A stretch of DNA of 15,716 bases, taken from positions 10,547-26,262 of the forward strand of contig PLKU01000385.1 of assembly GCA_003140705.1 (NCBI GenBank), read 5' to 3'. Below are positions 8,625 to 15,168 of this stretch, in pieces. The notes beneath the pieces are model-generated. The model saw nothing but the letters and a program-made list of their open reading frames with translations. It searched no databases and was not told the DNA's origin. The position numbers were made by a program, and so were the translations under genes. Position 1 is the first letter of the stretch. The number at the start of each line of letters is the position of its first letter. Origin of the DNA: Acidobacteriaceae bacterium (GTDB lineage: Bacteria; Acidobacteriota; Terriglobia; Terriglobales; Acidobacteriaceae).

Positions 8625-9392
8625 CTAAGGCCGCTTCGCGTAAAGCAGGAACTCGTGGTTTCCCTCGGCGCCTGTGATTGGCGAGGGAATCGTTTCGACC
8701 ACATCCCAGCCCAAGGTTCGGATGCAATCCGCGACTCTGTCGATGGCCAGCTGATGCGCCTCAGGGTCACGGACAATGCCTCCCTTGCCAATATGCTCGC
8801 GACCAGCCTCAAACTGCGGCTTGACCAGAATCACAGCCTCACAGAGGCCGGGAGCGGCGGCCATCACCGGGCCCAGCAGCAGTGTTGCCGAGATGAACGA
8901 CACGTCCATGACCAGAAAGGTTGGCTCGGCGTCTCCTTCCTTGGCCGCGAGAACGCCGGCTTCAAGGAGGCGCGCGTTGGTGCGTTCAAGCAGCTCCACA
9001 CGCGGGTCGTTGCGGAGCTTCATCGCAATCTGGCCGAAGCCGGTATCGATCGCGGTCACCTGGGCCGTGCCGGCCTGCAGCAGGCAATCCGTGAATCCTC
9101 CGGTGGATGTCCCCACATCGATGCAGGCCCTTCCGTTGACTGAGATCTTCCAGTGATTCAGCGCCGCAGCCAGTTTGAGCCCGCCTCGGCTCACGTAGGG
9201 CAGCTCCTCACCCAGAAGGCGGATCGGCGAGGCCTCCTGAACCAGCGTGCCCGGCTTGTCTATTTTCTGTTCGTTGACCAGGACACGGCCGGCAAGGATG
9301 TAGGCACGGGCGCGTTCGCGACTGGGAACAAGACCACGCTCGACCAGCAAAAGATCCACGCGCATTTTGCCGCTGCCAGCCATCTTTTTCAT
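8625..9392 (-). CDS. tlyA: TlyA family rRNA (cytidine-2'-O)-methyltransferase
   Basis: The start at 9392 follows AGGGAA (9397-9402) by 4 bases, giving 255 residues. ATGs at 9383 and 9365 are alternatives. An N-terminal S4 RNA-binding domain (about 10-55, RVDLLLVERGLVPSRERARA) is followed by an FtsJ-type Rossmann methyltransferase domain. That domain has the SAM site DVGTSTGGFTDCLL (92-105) and a full K-D-K-E 2'-O-methylation tetrad: K73 (SRGGLKL), D163 (VMDVSFIS), K191 (LVKPQFE) and E247 (GNHEFLL). TlyA methylates cytidines in 16S and/or 23S rRNA; loss gives capreomycin resistance in mycobacteria. The old name haemolysin A is misleading. nadK follows on the same strand. A strong hairpin ends only 17 bases before the start codon. 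Whether it modifies one or both rRNAs cannot be read from this sequence. Confidence 0.95.
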   Translation of the reverse strand: MKKMAGSGKMRVDLLLVERGLVPSRERARAYILAGRVLVNEQKIDKPGTLVQEASPIRLLGEELPYVSRGGLKLAAALNHWKISVNGRACIDVGTSTGGFTDCLLQAGTAQVTAIDTGFGQIAMKLRNDPRVELLERTNARLLEAGVLAAKEGDAEPTFLVMDVSFISATLLLGPVMAAAPGLCEAVILVKPQFEAGREHIGKGGIVRDPEAHQLAIDRVADCIRTLGWDVVETIPSPITGAEGNHEFLLYAKRP

Positions 9393-9404
9393 CGGCTTCC
9401 CTGC

Positions 9405-9440
9405 TAAACAAACAGCCAAGGGATCCTCCCTTGGCTGTTT
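9405..9440 (-). terminator. Rho-independent terminator hairpin after the YncE-like gene
   Basis: Bases 9410-9423 (AAACAGCCAAGGGA on the + strand) and 9427-9440 are exact reverse complements: a 14-bp perfect stem with a 3-base loop (9424-9426). Read on the minus strand, the stem ends in GGCTGTTT and continues GTTTAGC, a short U-rich tail. It starts 21 bases after the stop codon of the propeller lipoprotein gene and ends 17 bases before the tlyA ATG. No T-run exists in the plus direction, so the minus strand is the likely working orientation. Confidence 0.8.
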
Positions 9441-9461
9441 CGATCCGCATCCGCAATGGCG

Positions 9462-10913
9462 CTACGGCAAGGTCTGGCAAGTCACGAGGTTTGCTTGTGC
9501 CGTTGCGCCGGGCAGATAGCAAGGCTCACCATAACCGGGCACGCGACTGACGCTGTTGTTGTTGCCACTCGTCCCGGTTTCGGTGGTCACGCGGACATCC
9601 ACAATATTGCCCTCCACAAGGACCGTTGTGTCGACGATGTCTAAATCAGTGCGGAGAATGGTCAGGTAAGGGCTATCGGGTGAAGCCACGTAGACCTTCC
9701 CGTAACTCGAGTTCTGCGTGGAAACAACCGTACGCGGGTGGCCGATGACAGGGAGCGCCGCCTTTTCAATCGTGTGGCTGGACAGATCTACGATGCTCAC
9801 TGTGCTGTCAGCCTGGTTTGCCACATACGCGCGGCTTCCGTCGGCCAGCACGGTTACGCTGGCGGGACTGTTGCCCACGGGAATCGTGAACGTGGTGCCA
9901 AAAGTCTGACTGTCGTTGCCGTACTCGTCCAGGCTCACATCAATCACGCTGATCGAGTTGCCATCGTAGTTGGCCACAACGAGCTGGCTGGTAGTCGCGT
10001 TGTACTCGGCGTACACCGGTCCGGCGTGCGCAAAGCCAGGTGCAGGGCTGACAGTCAAGCTGGGGTGACAAGTCACCGTCTGGCCACTCTGATTGATAAA
10101 TGGAGTGCACGAATTCAGCGTGTTGTCTTGGCTGTTAATCACCGTGATGGTGTCATCTCCACGATTCAGCACGAAGAAGCGCTTGTTGTCAGGGCTCTGC
10201 ACCGCGTACACGGAACATTTGCCCAACGGGAGGGTGGCAGAAACGGTGTCTGTCCCAAGCTCAATAGCAACCGCCTGGCCAGTGGGACCGGTGGTCGGCG
10301 AGATATTGCAGGCTACCGGGCTGGAAATATTGCCCTGATCGATCGCGAAATCGCGCTGTCCAAGTACGCTTGGTCCCACGACTGTGATTGGCGCGGCGGT
10401 AACCGGAACAGCAAGCTTGAATGACTCGGGAATCCCTTGGAATAGATCCACGACATTCCCATTCAGGTCTGCGGCCCACAATGTGGCCGATGGAGAAAAC
10501 AGGTTCGCCGGCCGGGCGTTAGAGGCGAGCGTAGAGTAACTTACCTGCTTGGCCTGTAGTGATGGCGAGATGGGGAAATTGCTCAACGTGCCGTCGCTGT
10601 TCAGGGTGTACCCATTGGAACCGGTCTCGTCGATGGTGAAGACCGTGGGACCGGGGCCGATGGGCGCTTCAGCCAAAACCGAATCACCGGAATAGTCGAT
10701 GACAGTGGCGATGCCCGGTGTGGTCGGTGAAGGGGCCGAAACAACCACGGCATACGATTGCGGCTGCGCGGCCGGGCCGGTGGTGTTTACCGGTGTGACT
10801 ACGGGCCGATATGAGGCGCCGCATCCTGCCATTAGGGCAACTGCTGCAGCAACCGCGCCCGCCTGAACCAAACGCACGCGCGTGTGGCCTGAATTCATGA
10901 AGAAAAGCCTCAT
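9462..10913 (-). CDS. YncE/YVTN-type beta-propeller lipoprotein
   Basis: The 483-residue product has a signal sequence with lipobox LMAGC, giving acylated Cys31, so it is anchored in the envelope. After a Pro/Thr-rich spacer (about 32-55) come repeated blades of about 40-50 residues of the YVTN/YncE type. Clear ones are FVLNRGDDTITVINSQDNT, LVVANYDGNSISVIDVSLD, AYVANQADSTVSIVDLSSHT and VYVASPDSPYLTILRTD. Such propellers occur in many secreted proteins of uncertain function; no catalytic motif is visible. The N-terminal blades are more divergent. AGGA about 9 bases before the ATG at 10913 supports this start. The ATG at 10898, with GAGG 9 bases upstream, is a close alternative and keeps the signal peptide. 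It lies 134 bases downstream of the GH31 gene in the same direction, but a palindrome and promoter-like sequence between them suggest separate expression. Confidence 0.85.
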   Translation of the reverse strand: MRLFFMNSGHTRVRLVQAGAVAAAVALMAGCGASYRPVVTPVNTTGPAAQPQSYAVVVSAPSPTTPGIATVIDYSGDSVLAEAPIGPGPTVFTIDETGSNGYTLNSDGTLSNFPISPSLQAKQVSYSTLASNARPANLFSPSATLWAADLNGNVVDLFQGIPESFKLAVPVTAAPITVVGPSVLGQRDFAIDQGNISSPVACNISPTTGPTGQAVAIELGTDTVSATLPLGKCSVYAVQSPDNKRFFVLNRGDDTITVINSQDNTLNSCTPFINQSGQTVTCHPSLTVSPAPGFAHAGPVYAEYNATTSQLVVANYDGNSISVIDVSLDEYGNDSQTFGTTFTIPVGNSPASVTVLADGSRAYVANQADSTVSIVDLSSHTIEKAALPVIGHPRTVVSTQNSSYGKVYVASPDSPYLTILRTDLDIVDTTVLVEGNIVDVRVTTETGTSGNNNSVSRVPGYGEPCYLPGATAQANLVTCQTLP

Positions 10914-10938
10914 TCAGTTCTTTCCTGCTTACTTGGTG

Positions 10939-10967
10939 ATTGTAAATCAGTGAGCCGGGGGTTTGAC
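10939..10967 (-). promoter_or_regulatory. Candidate promoter of the propeller lipoprotein gene
   Basis: On the minus strand a -10-like TACAAT (10939-10944, 5 of 6 to consensus) is preceded, after 17 bases, by GTCAAA (10962-10967), a poor -35. Transcription would start near 10932 and give a short leader that contains the ribosome site. The -35 overlaps the edge of a 15-bp palindrome, which fits a controlled promoter with a weak -35. Confidence 0.35.
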
Positions 10968-10980
10968 GCGTGCCACGCGT
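10966..10980. promoter_or_regulatory. Perfect 15-bp palindrome, candidate operator
   Basis: ACGCGTG-C-CACGCGT is a perfect inverted repeat with a single central base, lying 53-67 bases upstream of the propeller lipoprotein ATG. A one-base loop cannot form a useful RNA hairpin, so a dimeric DNA-binding protein site is more likely. Relative to the candidate promoter it covers about -34 to -48, a typical position for either an activator or a repressor. The binding protein is unknown. Confidence 0.5.
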
Positions 10981-11047
10981 AGAAGGGTATCGGCGGGGAT
11001 ATGTCCGCTCTTTTGGTCGATTGCTCAATGTTTCGGAATCCGTGGAA

Positions 11048-13432
11048 TCAGTGCCCGACCACCTCAACCACCGCGGTGTCTGGACCGCTCCAGGCTGAAT
11101 CGCCTGTGTGCGTGAACAGTTGTTTGGACTCCTCCCAATGAAGCCTTGTGATGGACCCCGCGCCTTTCTCGTAGGCGTACGTCTTGCCATCATCTGAGAA
11201 GAGCGTGAAACCGGCATCGGCGCCAGGGTAGACACGGACACGTTCAATGGTTTGCGCCTCATGGGTGCTCTCGACCGTCGATCCCAGCGGAAGAATCGAA
11301 CCCGCACGCACGAACAGCGGGATGGTCTCGATCGGTGCCTGAACCGTGACGGTCTGGCCGCCCTTCATGCGCTCGTTGGTCCAGTAGTTGAACCAGTCAA
11401 CCCCGGCGGGAAGATAAACTTCACGGCTGGTCGCGCCCTGTTCGGTGACCGGGGCCACCAGGAAAGCCGGGCCGAACATGTACTCATCGCGCAGATCGGC
11501 AACTTTTGGATCGTTGGGGAAATCCAGCGGCAAAGCGCGCATGAATGGCGCTCCGGTAAGCCAGGTCTGGTAGCCAAGCGAGTAGATGTACGGCATCAGA
11601 CGGTAGCGAAGACGCAGGTACTTCTCCAGAATTGGCTCAGCCTGTTTCCCGTACGACCAGACCTCGTTGGCGGGGCGGCTGCCATGTGCGCGGAAGATGG
11701 GCAGGAACGACGCGTACTGGAACCAGCGCGTATAGAGTTCAGGGTAATCGTCGTAGCCACCCACATTGGCCCGTGCATCCGATGGATCGAGCAGCGGCGG
11801 GTGCGCTGGATGATGCTCCTCCGGCAGATACTGCCATCCGCCGGTATCGTTCGACCAGTAAGTCAGCCCGGACGCCGCGAAGTCGAGGCCGGTCGGAACC
11901 TGTCGCTTCAACGTATCCCAGGTCGGATAGATGTCAGAAGACCAGAAGATGGCGCCGTTGCTCTGCGCCCCCAGGTAGGCGTCGCGAGAGAGGATCAGTG
12001 CACGCTTCTCTGGTTCATCCTTGCGAAAGCCTGCAAAGAGCGCGGCCGTGTGGAAAAGTGGGTACACATTGAAGAACTGCGTGCCGGGGCCGATGTGGAA
12101 GTATGCGCCGTCGGGAGGCAGGTCGGGCTCAGTTTCGTCCGCCCAGATGGAGTCGAAGCCTTTGCTCAGAATGTTGTCGCGGATGGTCTTCCAATACCAC
12201 GCGGCCGCCTCGGGATTTGTAGTGTCAATGTCCGATCCGGCTCGGTCATACGGTTGCCCGTCAATCGGTGTGCCGTCGGCGAGGTGGATAAGCCAGCCTT
12301 TCTGACGCAGTTCCGCATAAAAGCGGTCGTCGGGCACAAACCGCGGCCAGACGCTGATCATGGTTTCAAAGCCCATGGAATGGAGTTTCTGGTTCATGGC
12401 CGTCGGGTCAGGCCAGAACTTTGGATCCATGTCCATCTGCCCCATCTTTGTGTAATAGAACCAGTCAACAACCATGACATCTGCTGGCAAGTGGCGATCG
12501 CGATAGCCCTGCGCTACGTCCAGCACTTCCTTCTGGCTGGCGTAACGCTGCTTGCATTGGATGTAGCCATAGGCGGCCTTCGGCAACATGTGGGTGGGTC
12601 CAGTGAGAAGCCTGTAGCCCGCATAGATTTCGTCCGCGGTGGCGCCGGCAATCACGAAGAACGAAACCCTGTCGCCAACTTCAGACGTCCAGCGGGTTTG
12701 CTCGTTGAAGCCGGGTTCGATGACGGTTTTTGAAGGGTTGTCCCACAACAGCCCGTAGCCCTTGTTTGTAACCAGGAATGGTACGCAGGTGCTCGGAGCA
12801 GCCGGGGCCGTGTAGTCCTGCCAGCAACGAACTGGATGCCCGCGATGATCGAGAAAGCCTTCATGGTTCTGGCCCAATCCGTAGTAGTGCTCATCGTCCG
12901 GCGACGCAAACGTCGCGCCCACAATGTAGAACTCAGGATCGGTGGGGCGGCGGTCGTTGGCAACAGAGGCCGTTCCGTCTTTGTGATTGGGAATCGCCTG
13001 CGACCAGTCCTTCATTTCCAGCAACGTCTTGCCCTCTGGCGTGCGCAGCGTGATATGCGCGCCGGGCGTGGAGCCGTTGAAGTACTTGCTGATGTCGATC
13101 TCTGTCTGAACCGGAGGATGGGCCGGCGGCAAATCCTTGTCCACGGTAGCCACCATTCGGCTCGACTGGAAGACATCCGCCTGCGCGGTCTCGCTGGCAG
13201 TCCAGCCCGACGACGCAGGCGCTGCCACAACGCCATATCCCGGGCCCGCAAGCGCGGGCTCACGACGCAGGCTGAGCGTCACGCGCAGGATATTCTCCGC
13301 ATACGGCTCCAGCACGACGGTCTGGCCCTTGCGGTCGATTTCCAGCCGCTGGCCCGGGGATTGTGCCGGAACGAGAGCGGCGGACAAAGCAACACTGGCG
13401 AGAAAAGCCGTCACAGATGTAAACCTTTGCAT
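11048..13432 (-). CDS. Secreted GH31 family alpha-glycosidase (alpha-xylosidase/alpha-glucosidase type)
   Basis: I chose the ATG at 13432 because GGAG lies 6 bases upstream and the product (794 residues) then begins with a standard signal peptide, MQRFTSVTAFLASVAL, cut near VPA|Q. Domain order is an N-terminal beta-sandwich (about 30-225), the GH31 TIM barrel (about 240-585), and C-terminal beta domains with a DUF5110-like end (about 690-780). The nucleophile is D432 in IWADETEP and the acid/base is D500 in FWSSDIYPTW. Also present are WYWKTIRDNIL before the nucleophile and YWSNDTGGW after the acid/base. Enzymes of this family are retaining alpha-glycosidases. The ADETEP nucleophile motif is common in bacterial alpha-xylosidases that act on xyloglucan oligosaccharides, but alpha-glucosidase or transglycosylase activity is equally possible. 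An operator-like inverted repeat lies 46 bases before the start. Family assignment is very firm; substrate is inferred. Confidence 0.94.
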   Translation of the reverse strand: MQRFTSVTAFLASVALSAALVPAQSPGQRLEIDRKGQTVVLEPYAENILRVTLSLRREPALAGPGYGVVAAPASSGWTASETAQADVFQSSRMVATVDKDLPPAHPPVQTEIDISKYFNGSTPGAHITLRTPEGKTLLEMKDWSQAIPNHKDGTASVANDRRPTDPEFYIVGATFASPDDEHYYGLGQNHEGFLDHRGHPVRCWQDYTAPAAPSTCVPFLVTNKGYGLLWDNPSKTVIEPGFNEQTRWTSEVGDRVSFFVIAGATADEIYAGYRLLTGPTHMLPKAAYGYIQCKQRYASQKEVLDVAQGYRDRHLPADVMVVDWFYYTKMGQMDMDPKFWPDPTAMNQKLHSMGFETMISVWPRFVPDDRFYAELRQKGWLIHLADGTPIDGQPYDRAGSDIDTTNPEAAAWYWKTIRDNILSKGFDSIWADETEPDLPPDGAYFHIGPGTQFFNVYPLFHTAALFAGFRKDEPEKRALILSRDAYLGAQSNGAIFWSSDIYPTWDTLKRQVPTGLDFAASGLTYWSNDTGGWQYLPEEHHPAHPPLLDPSDARANVGGYDDYPELYTRWFQYASFLPIFRAHGSRPANEVWSYGKQAEPILEKYLRLRYRLMPYIYSLGYQTWLTGAPFMRALPLDFPNDPKVADLRDEYMFGPAFLVAPVTEQGATSREVYLPAGVDWFNYWTNERMKGGQTVTVQAPIETIPLFVRAGSILPLGSTVESTHEAQTIERVRVYPGADAGFTLFSDDGKTYAYEKGAGSITRLHWEESKQLFTHTGDSAWSGPDTAVVEVVGH

Positions 13433-13477
13433 GAACATCTCCATCAGTACGCAGATCGGCAAGAAAGGGTTGCGCAG

Positions 13478-13501
13478 ATGAGTGTAAACCGCTTCACTCA
13501 T
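13478..13501. promoter_or_regulatory. Inverted repeat before the GH31 gene, LacI-like operator candidate
   Basis: ATGAGTG (13478-13484) and CACTCAT (13495-13501) form a perfect 7-bp inverted repeat with a 10-base spacer. The inner sequence TGTAAACCGCTTCA resembles LacI/GalR-family sites, which regulate many sugar-use genes, though its centre is not perfectly symmetric. On the minus strand the spacer also gives TTTACA, a -35-like hexamer, but no good -10 follows at the right distance. It sits 46 bases upstream of the GH31 ATG in the 159-base gap between the divergent GH31 and DUF92 genes. Confidence 0.4.
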
Positions 13502-13550
13502 GCCTTCCCATTGAAGAAATGCTGAAAGCTTTCGTGCGATTGCCTTTCAG

Positions 13551-13579
13551 GAGGCGAACGAGCGCCTCGCCACGGGAGG
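13551..13579 (+). promoter_or_regulatory. Leader hairpin and ribosome site of the DUF92 gene
   Basis: GAGGCG (13551-13556) and CGCCTC (13563-13568) can form a 6-bp hairpin with a 6-base loop. It is followed by a strong Shine-Dalgarno GGGAGG (13574-13579), 12 bases before the GTG start at 13592. The left arm of the hairpin itself contains GGAGG, a decoy ribosome site that pairing would hide. No convincing promoter hexamers are visible upstream. Confidence 0.4.
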
Positions 13580-13591
13580 TTACGATGAATC

Positions 13592-14515
13592 GTGGCGCAA
13601 ATGGACCGCATCTCTCACCCAGAGTTGGCCTGGCAATCGAAGCTGGTGCTGCTTGCTGTGATGCCCGCTGTGGCAGCCGGCCTTGTTCTGCAGGCTCAAT
13701 GGTGGGCAGTACAGGTAGCTCCAGTTGCCATTTGGACAGTAGGGCTCAGCCTGCTACTCGGGCTGGTTGTTCTGAAGCTGCGCGCCGCCACACTCGCAGG
13801 GGCTGCAACGGGCGCGGCGATCACTGCAAGCCTGATGTTTTCTACGACGCTGATTCCCTATCAACCCTGGCAAACGGCGCTACTCCCGGTGTTGGCGGTA
13901 TCGTTGCTCGCTTACATTGCCACACGCCTGGGCCGGGCTCACAAGGAACGGCTCGGCACGGCAGAAAAGCGACACGGCCGGTCGGCATCGCAGGTGGCTG
14001 CCAATCTCGGATTCGCCGCGCTTGCGTCAAACGGTTTGGTGCAGTCCTGGTTGACGGATACGCATCGGTTTGTCGGAGTCACGCAAGCACCCATGCCCTT
14101 GTTTGCCTTAGCCTTGGCGGCGCTTGCTGAAGCGGCTGCGGACACGGTCTCCTCGGAGATTGGCCAGGTGCTCAGTAGCCGTCCGCGCCTGATCACGACG
14201 ATGCGCCAGGCCGGTCCCGGCACAGATGGAGCGATAAGCCTGGCCGGAACGCTGGCCGGAATGGCTGCGGCAGGCATTGTGGCCGCCCTGGGGACGTTCG
14301 CCTTGCGCGGCGACGCACCCATGTTTTGGATCAGTTGCGCGGGTGGCGTCTTTGGCCTGTTTTTCGACAGCCTGCTCGGAGCAACTCTTGAGAAGCTCGG
14401 CTGGATTAACAACGACCTGGTCAATTTCCTGTCCACTGCCAGCGCTGCGGCTTTTGCGCTGGCCCTGTTGGCTCTTCTCCCGCATTCTGATGCAGGGCTA
14501 TTTCTCGGGAGCTAG
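13592..14515 (+). CDS. DUF92 family (TMEM19/VTE6-like) integral membrane protein
   Basis: The start is GTG at 13592, 12 bases after GGGAGG, giving 307 residues. An ATG at 13601 is a shorter alternative with poorer spacing. About seven hydrophobic segments are visible (around 18-33, 40-62, 66-85, 95-111, 168-183, 217-236 and 280-297). DUF92 hallmarks are all present: HGRSASQVAANLG (128-140), DTVSSEIG (184-191), PGTDGAIS (209-216), FDSLLGATLE (258-267) and NNDLVNF (273-279). The family's conserved polar residues lie between membrane helices. Its plant member VTE6 is a phytyl-phosphate kinase that uses CTP in tocopherol recycling, so an isoprenoid or lipid phosphate kinase is possible here. That is family knowledge and inference, not something seen directly. 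It is divergent from GH31 and convergent with the DUF218 gene (14-base gap), so it is probably transcribed alone. Confidence 0.88.
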   Translation: MAQMDRISHPELAWQSKLVLLAVMPAVAAGLVLQAQWWAVQVAPVAIWTVGLSLLLGLVVLKLRAATLAGAATGAAITASLMFSTTLIPYQPWQTALLPVLAVSLLAYIATRLGRAHKERLGTAEKRHGRSASQVAANLGFAALASNGLVQSWLTDTHRFVGVTQAPMPLFALALAALAEAAADTVSSEIGQVLSSRPRLITTMRQAGPGTDGAISLAGTLAGMAAAGIVAALGTFALRGDAPMFWISCAGGVFGLFFDSLLGATLEKLGWINNDLVNFLSTASAAAFALALLALLPHSDAGLFLGS

Positions 14516-14529
14516 CTTTCTTCCTGGAA

Positions 14530-15153
14530 TCAGTGCAGATCCAGACGCCATAATGTGTAGCTCAGTATCTCGTGAGAGATCCGCTCAAATTCCTGCGAGC
14601 CGCCTGCTACCGCCCCGCGCGGCCGTGGCGAGGTGAGCACCGGGAGGCCCTCCGCTGCGCAAATTTCGTGAATGCGGAACAGGTGCGTTCCGTCGCTCAC
14701 GATGACCAACCTGTGCAACCCGTTGGCACGGGCAATCACGGCAATGCGCAGCGCCGATTCCTCGGTGTTGCGGCTTTCGGTCTCAGCAATAATGGCGCCT
14801 TCAGGAACGCCCATGGCCATCAGGTACTCGCGGCCCACAGAGCCCTCTGAGTACTCGTCGCCTCCGGCGCCGCCAAGCGTGATGATGAGCGGAGCAATGT
14901 TTCGTTTATAGAGCGCGAGCGCGTGGTCCAGACGTGCGCGGTAGACCGGGGAAGGCCGGCCGTCATATTCCGCCGCTCCAAAGACCCCAATTGCATCGGC
15001 AGGTGCAGCCTGGTCCTGGCCGGCGTAGGTCTCAATCTGCACGTAGACCCAGTGGCACCAGCCGATGAGGCCCACGATCAGAGCCAACACCAAGACAAGC
15101 GTGGTGCGCAGGATCCATTTTCGACGTTTTTGTGGCTTGGCCCGGCGCTTCAT
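14530..15153 (-). CDS. YdcF/SanA/ElyC-like DUF218 membrane-anchored protein
   Basis: The start at 15153 follows AGGAAGG by 5 bases; a GTG two codons upstream overlaps that ribosome site and is less likely. The 207-residue product has a very basic N-terminus (MKRRAKPQKRRK), one membrane helix (about 14-38) and a DUF218 domain (about 52-195) facing the periplasm. Typical family stretches are DAIGVFGAAEYDGRPS, a TLGGAGGDE turn, SRNTEESAL (127-135) and VSDGTHLFR (152-160). Relatives include E. coli SanA (vancomycin barrier), ElyC (peptidoglycan precursor pathway) and YdcF (binds SAM). The biochemical role remains unsettled, so only envelope-related function is suggested. The gene begins 15 bases after the Sua5/YrdC stop and is likely co-transcribed with it. 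Confidence 0.88.
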   Translation of the reverse strand: MKRRAKPQKRRKWILRTTLVLVLALIVGLIGWCHWVYVQIETYAGQDQAAPADAIGVFGAAEYDGRPSPVYRARLDHALALYKRNIAPLIITLGGAGGDEYSEGSVGREYLMAMGVPEGAIIAETESRNTEESALRIAVIARANGLHRLVIVSDGTHLFRIHEICAAEGLPVLTSPRPRGAVAGGSQEFERISHEILSYTLWRLDLH

Positions 15154-15168
15154 GGGCACCTTCCTGCC

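Noticed and set aside
11252..12733. Long plus-strand open frame of 493 codons antisense to the GH31 gene
   Set aside because: It lies wholly opposite a GH31 gene with intact signal peptide and catalytic motifs. Its translation is Arg/Gly/Val-rich with no recognisable domain, as expected for an antisense frame in GC-rich DNA.
13585..14130. Plus-strand frame starting at the well-spaced ATG 13585 and overlapping the DUF92 gene
   Set aside because: Its translation is Arg/Gly/Cys/Ser-rich with no domain, while the overlapping frame carries every DUF92 motif. The good ribosome spacing is noted as a finding instead.
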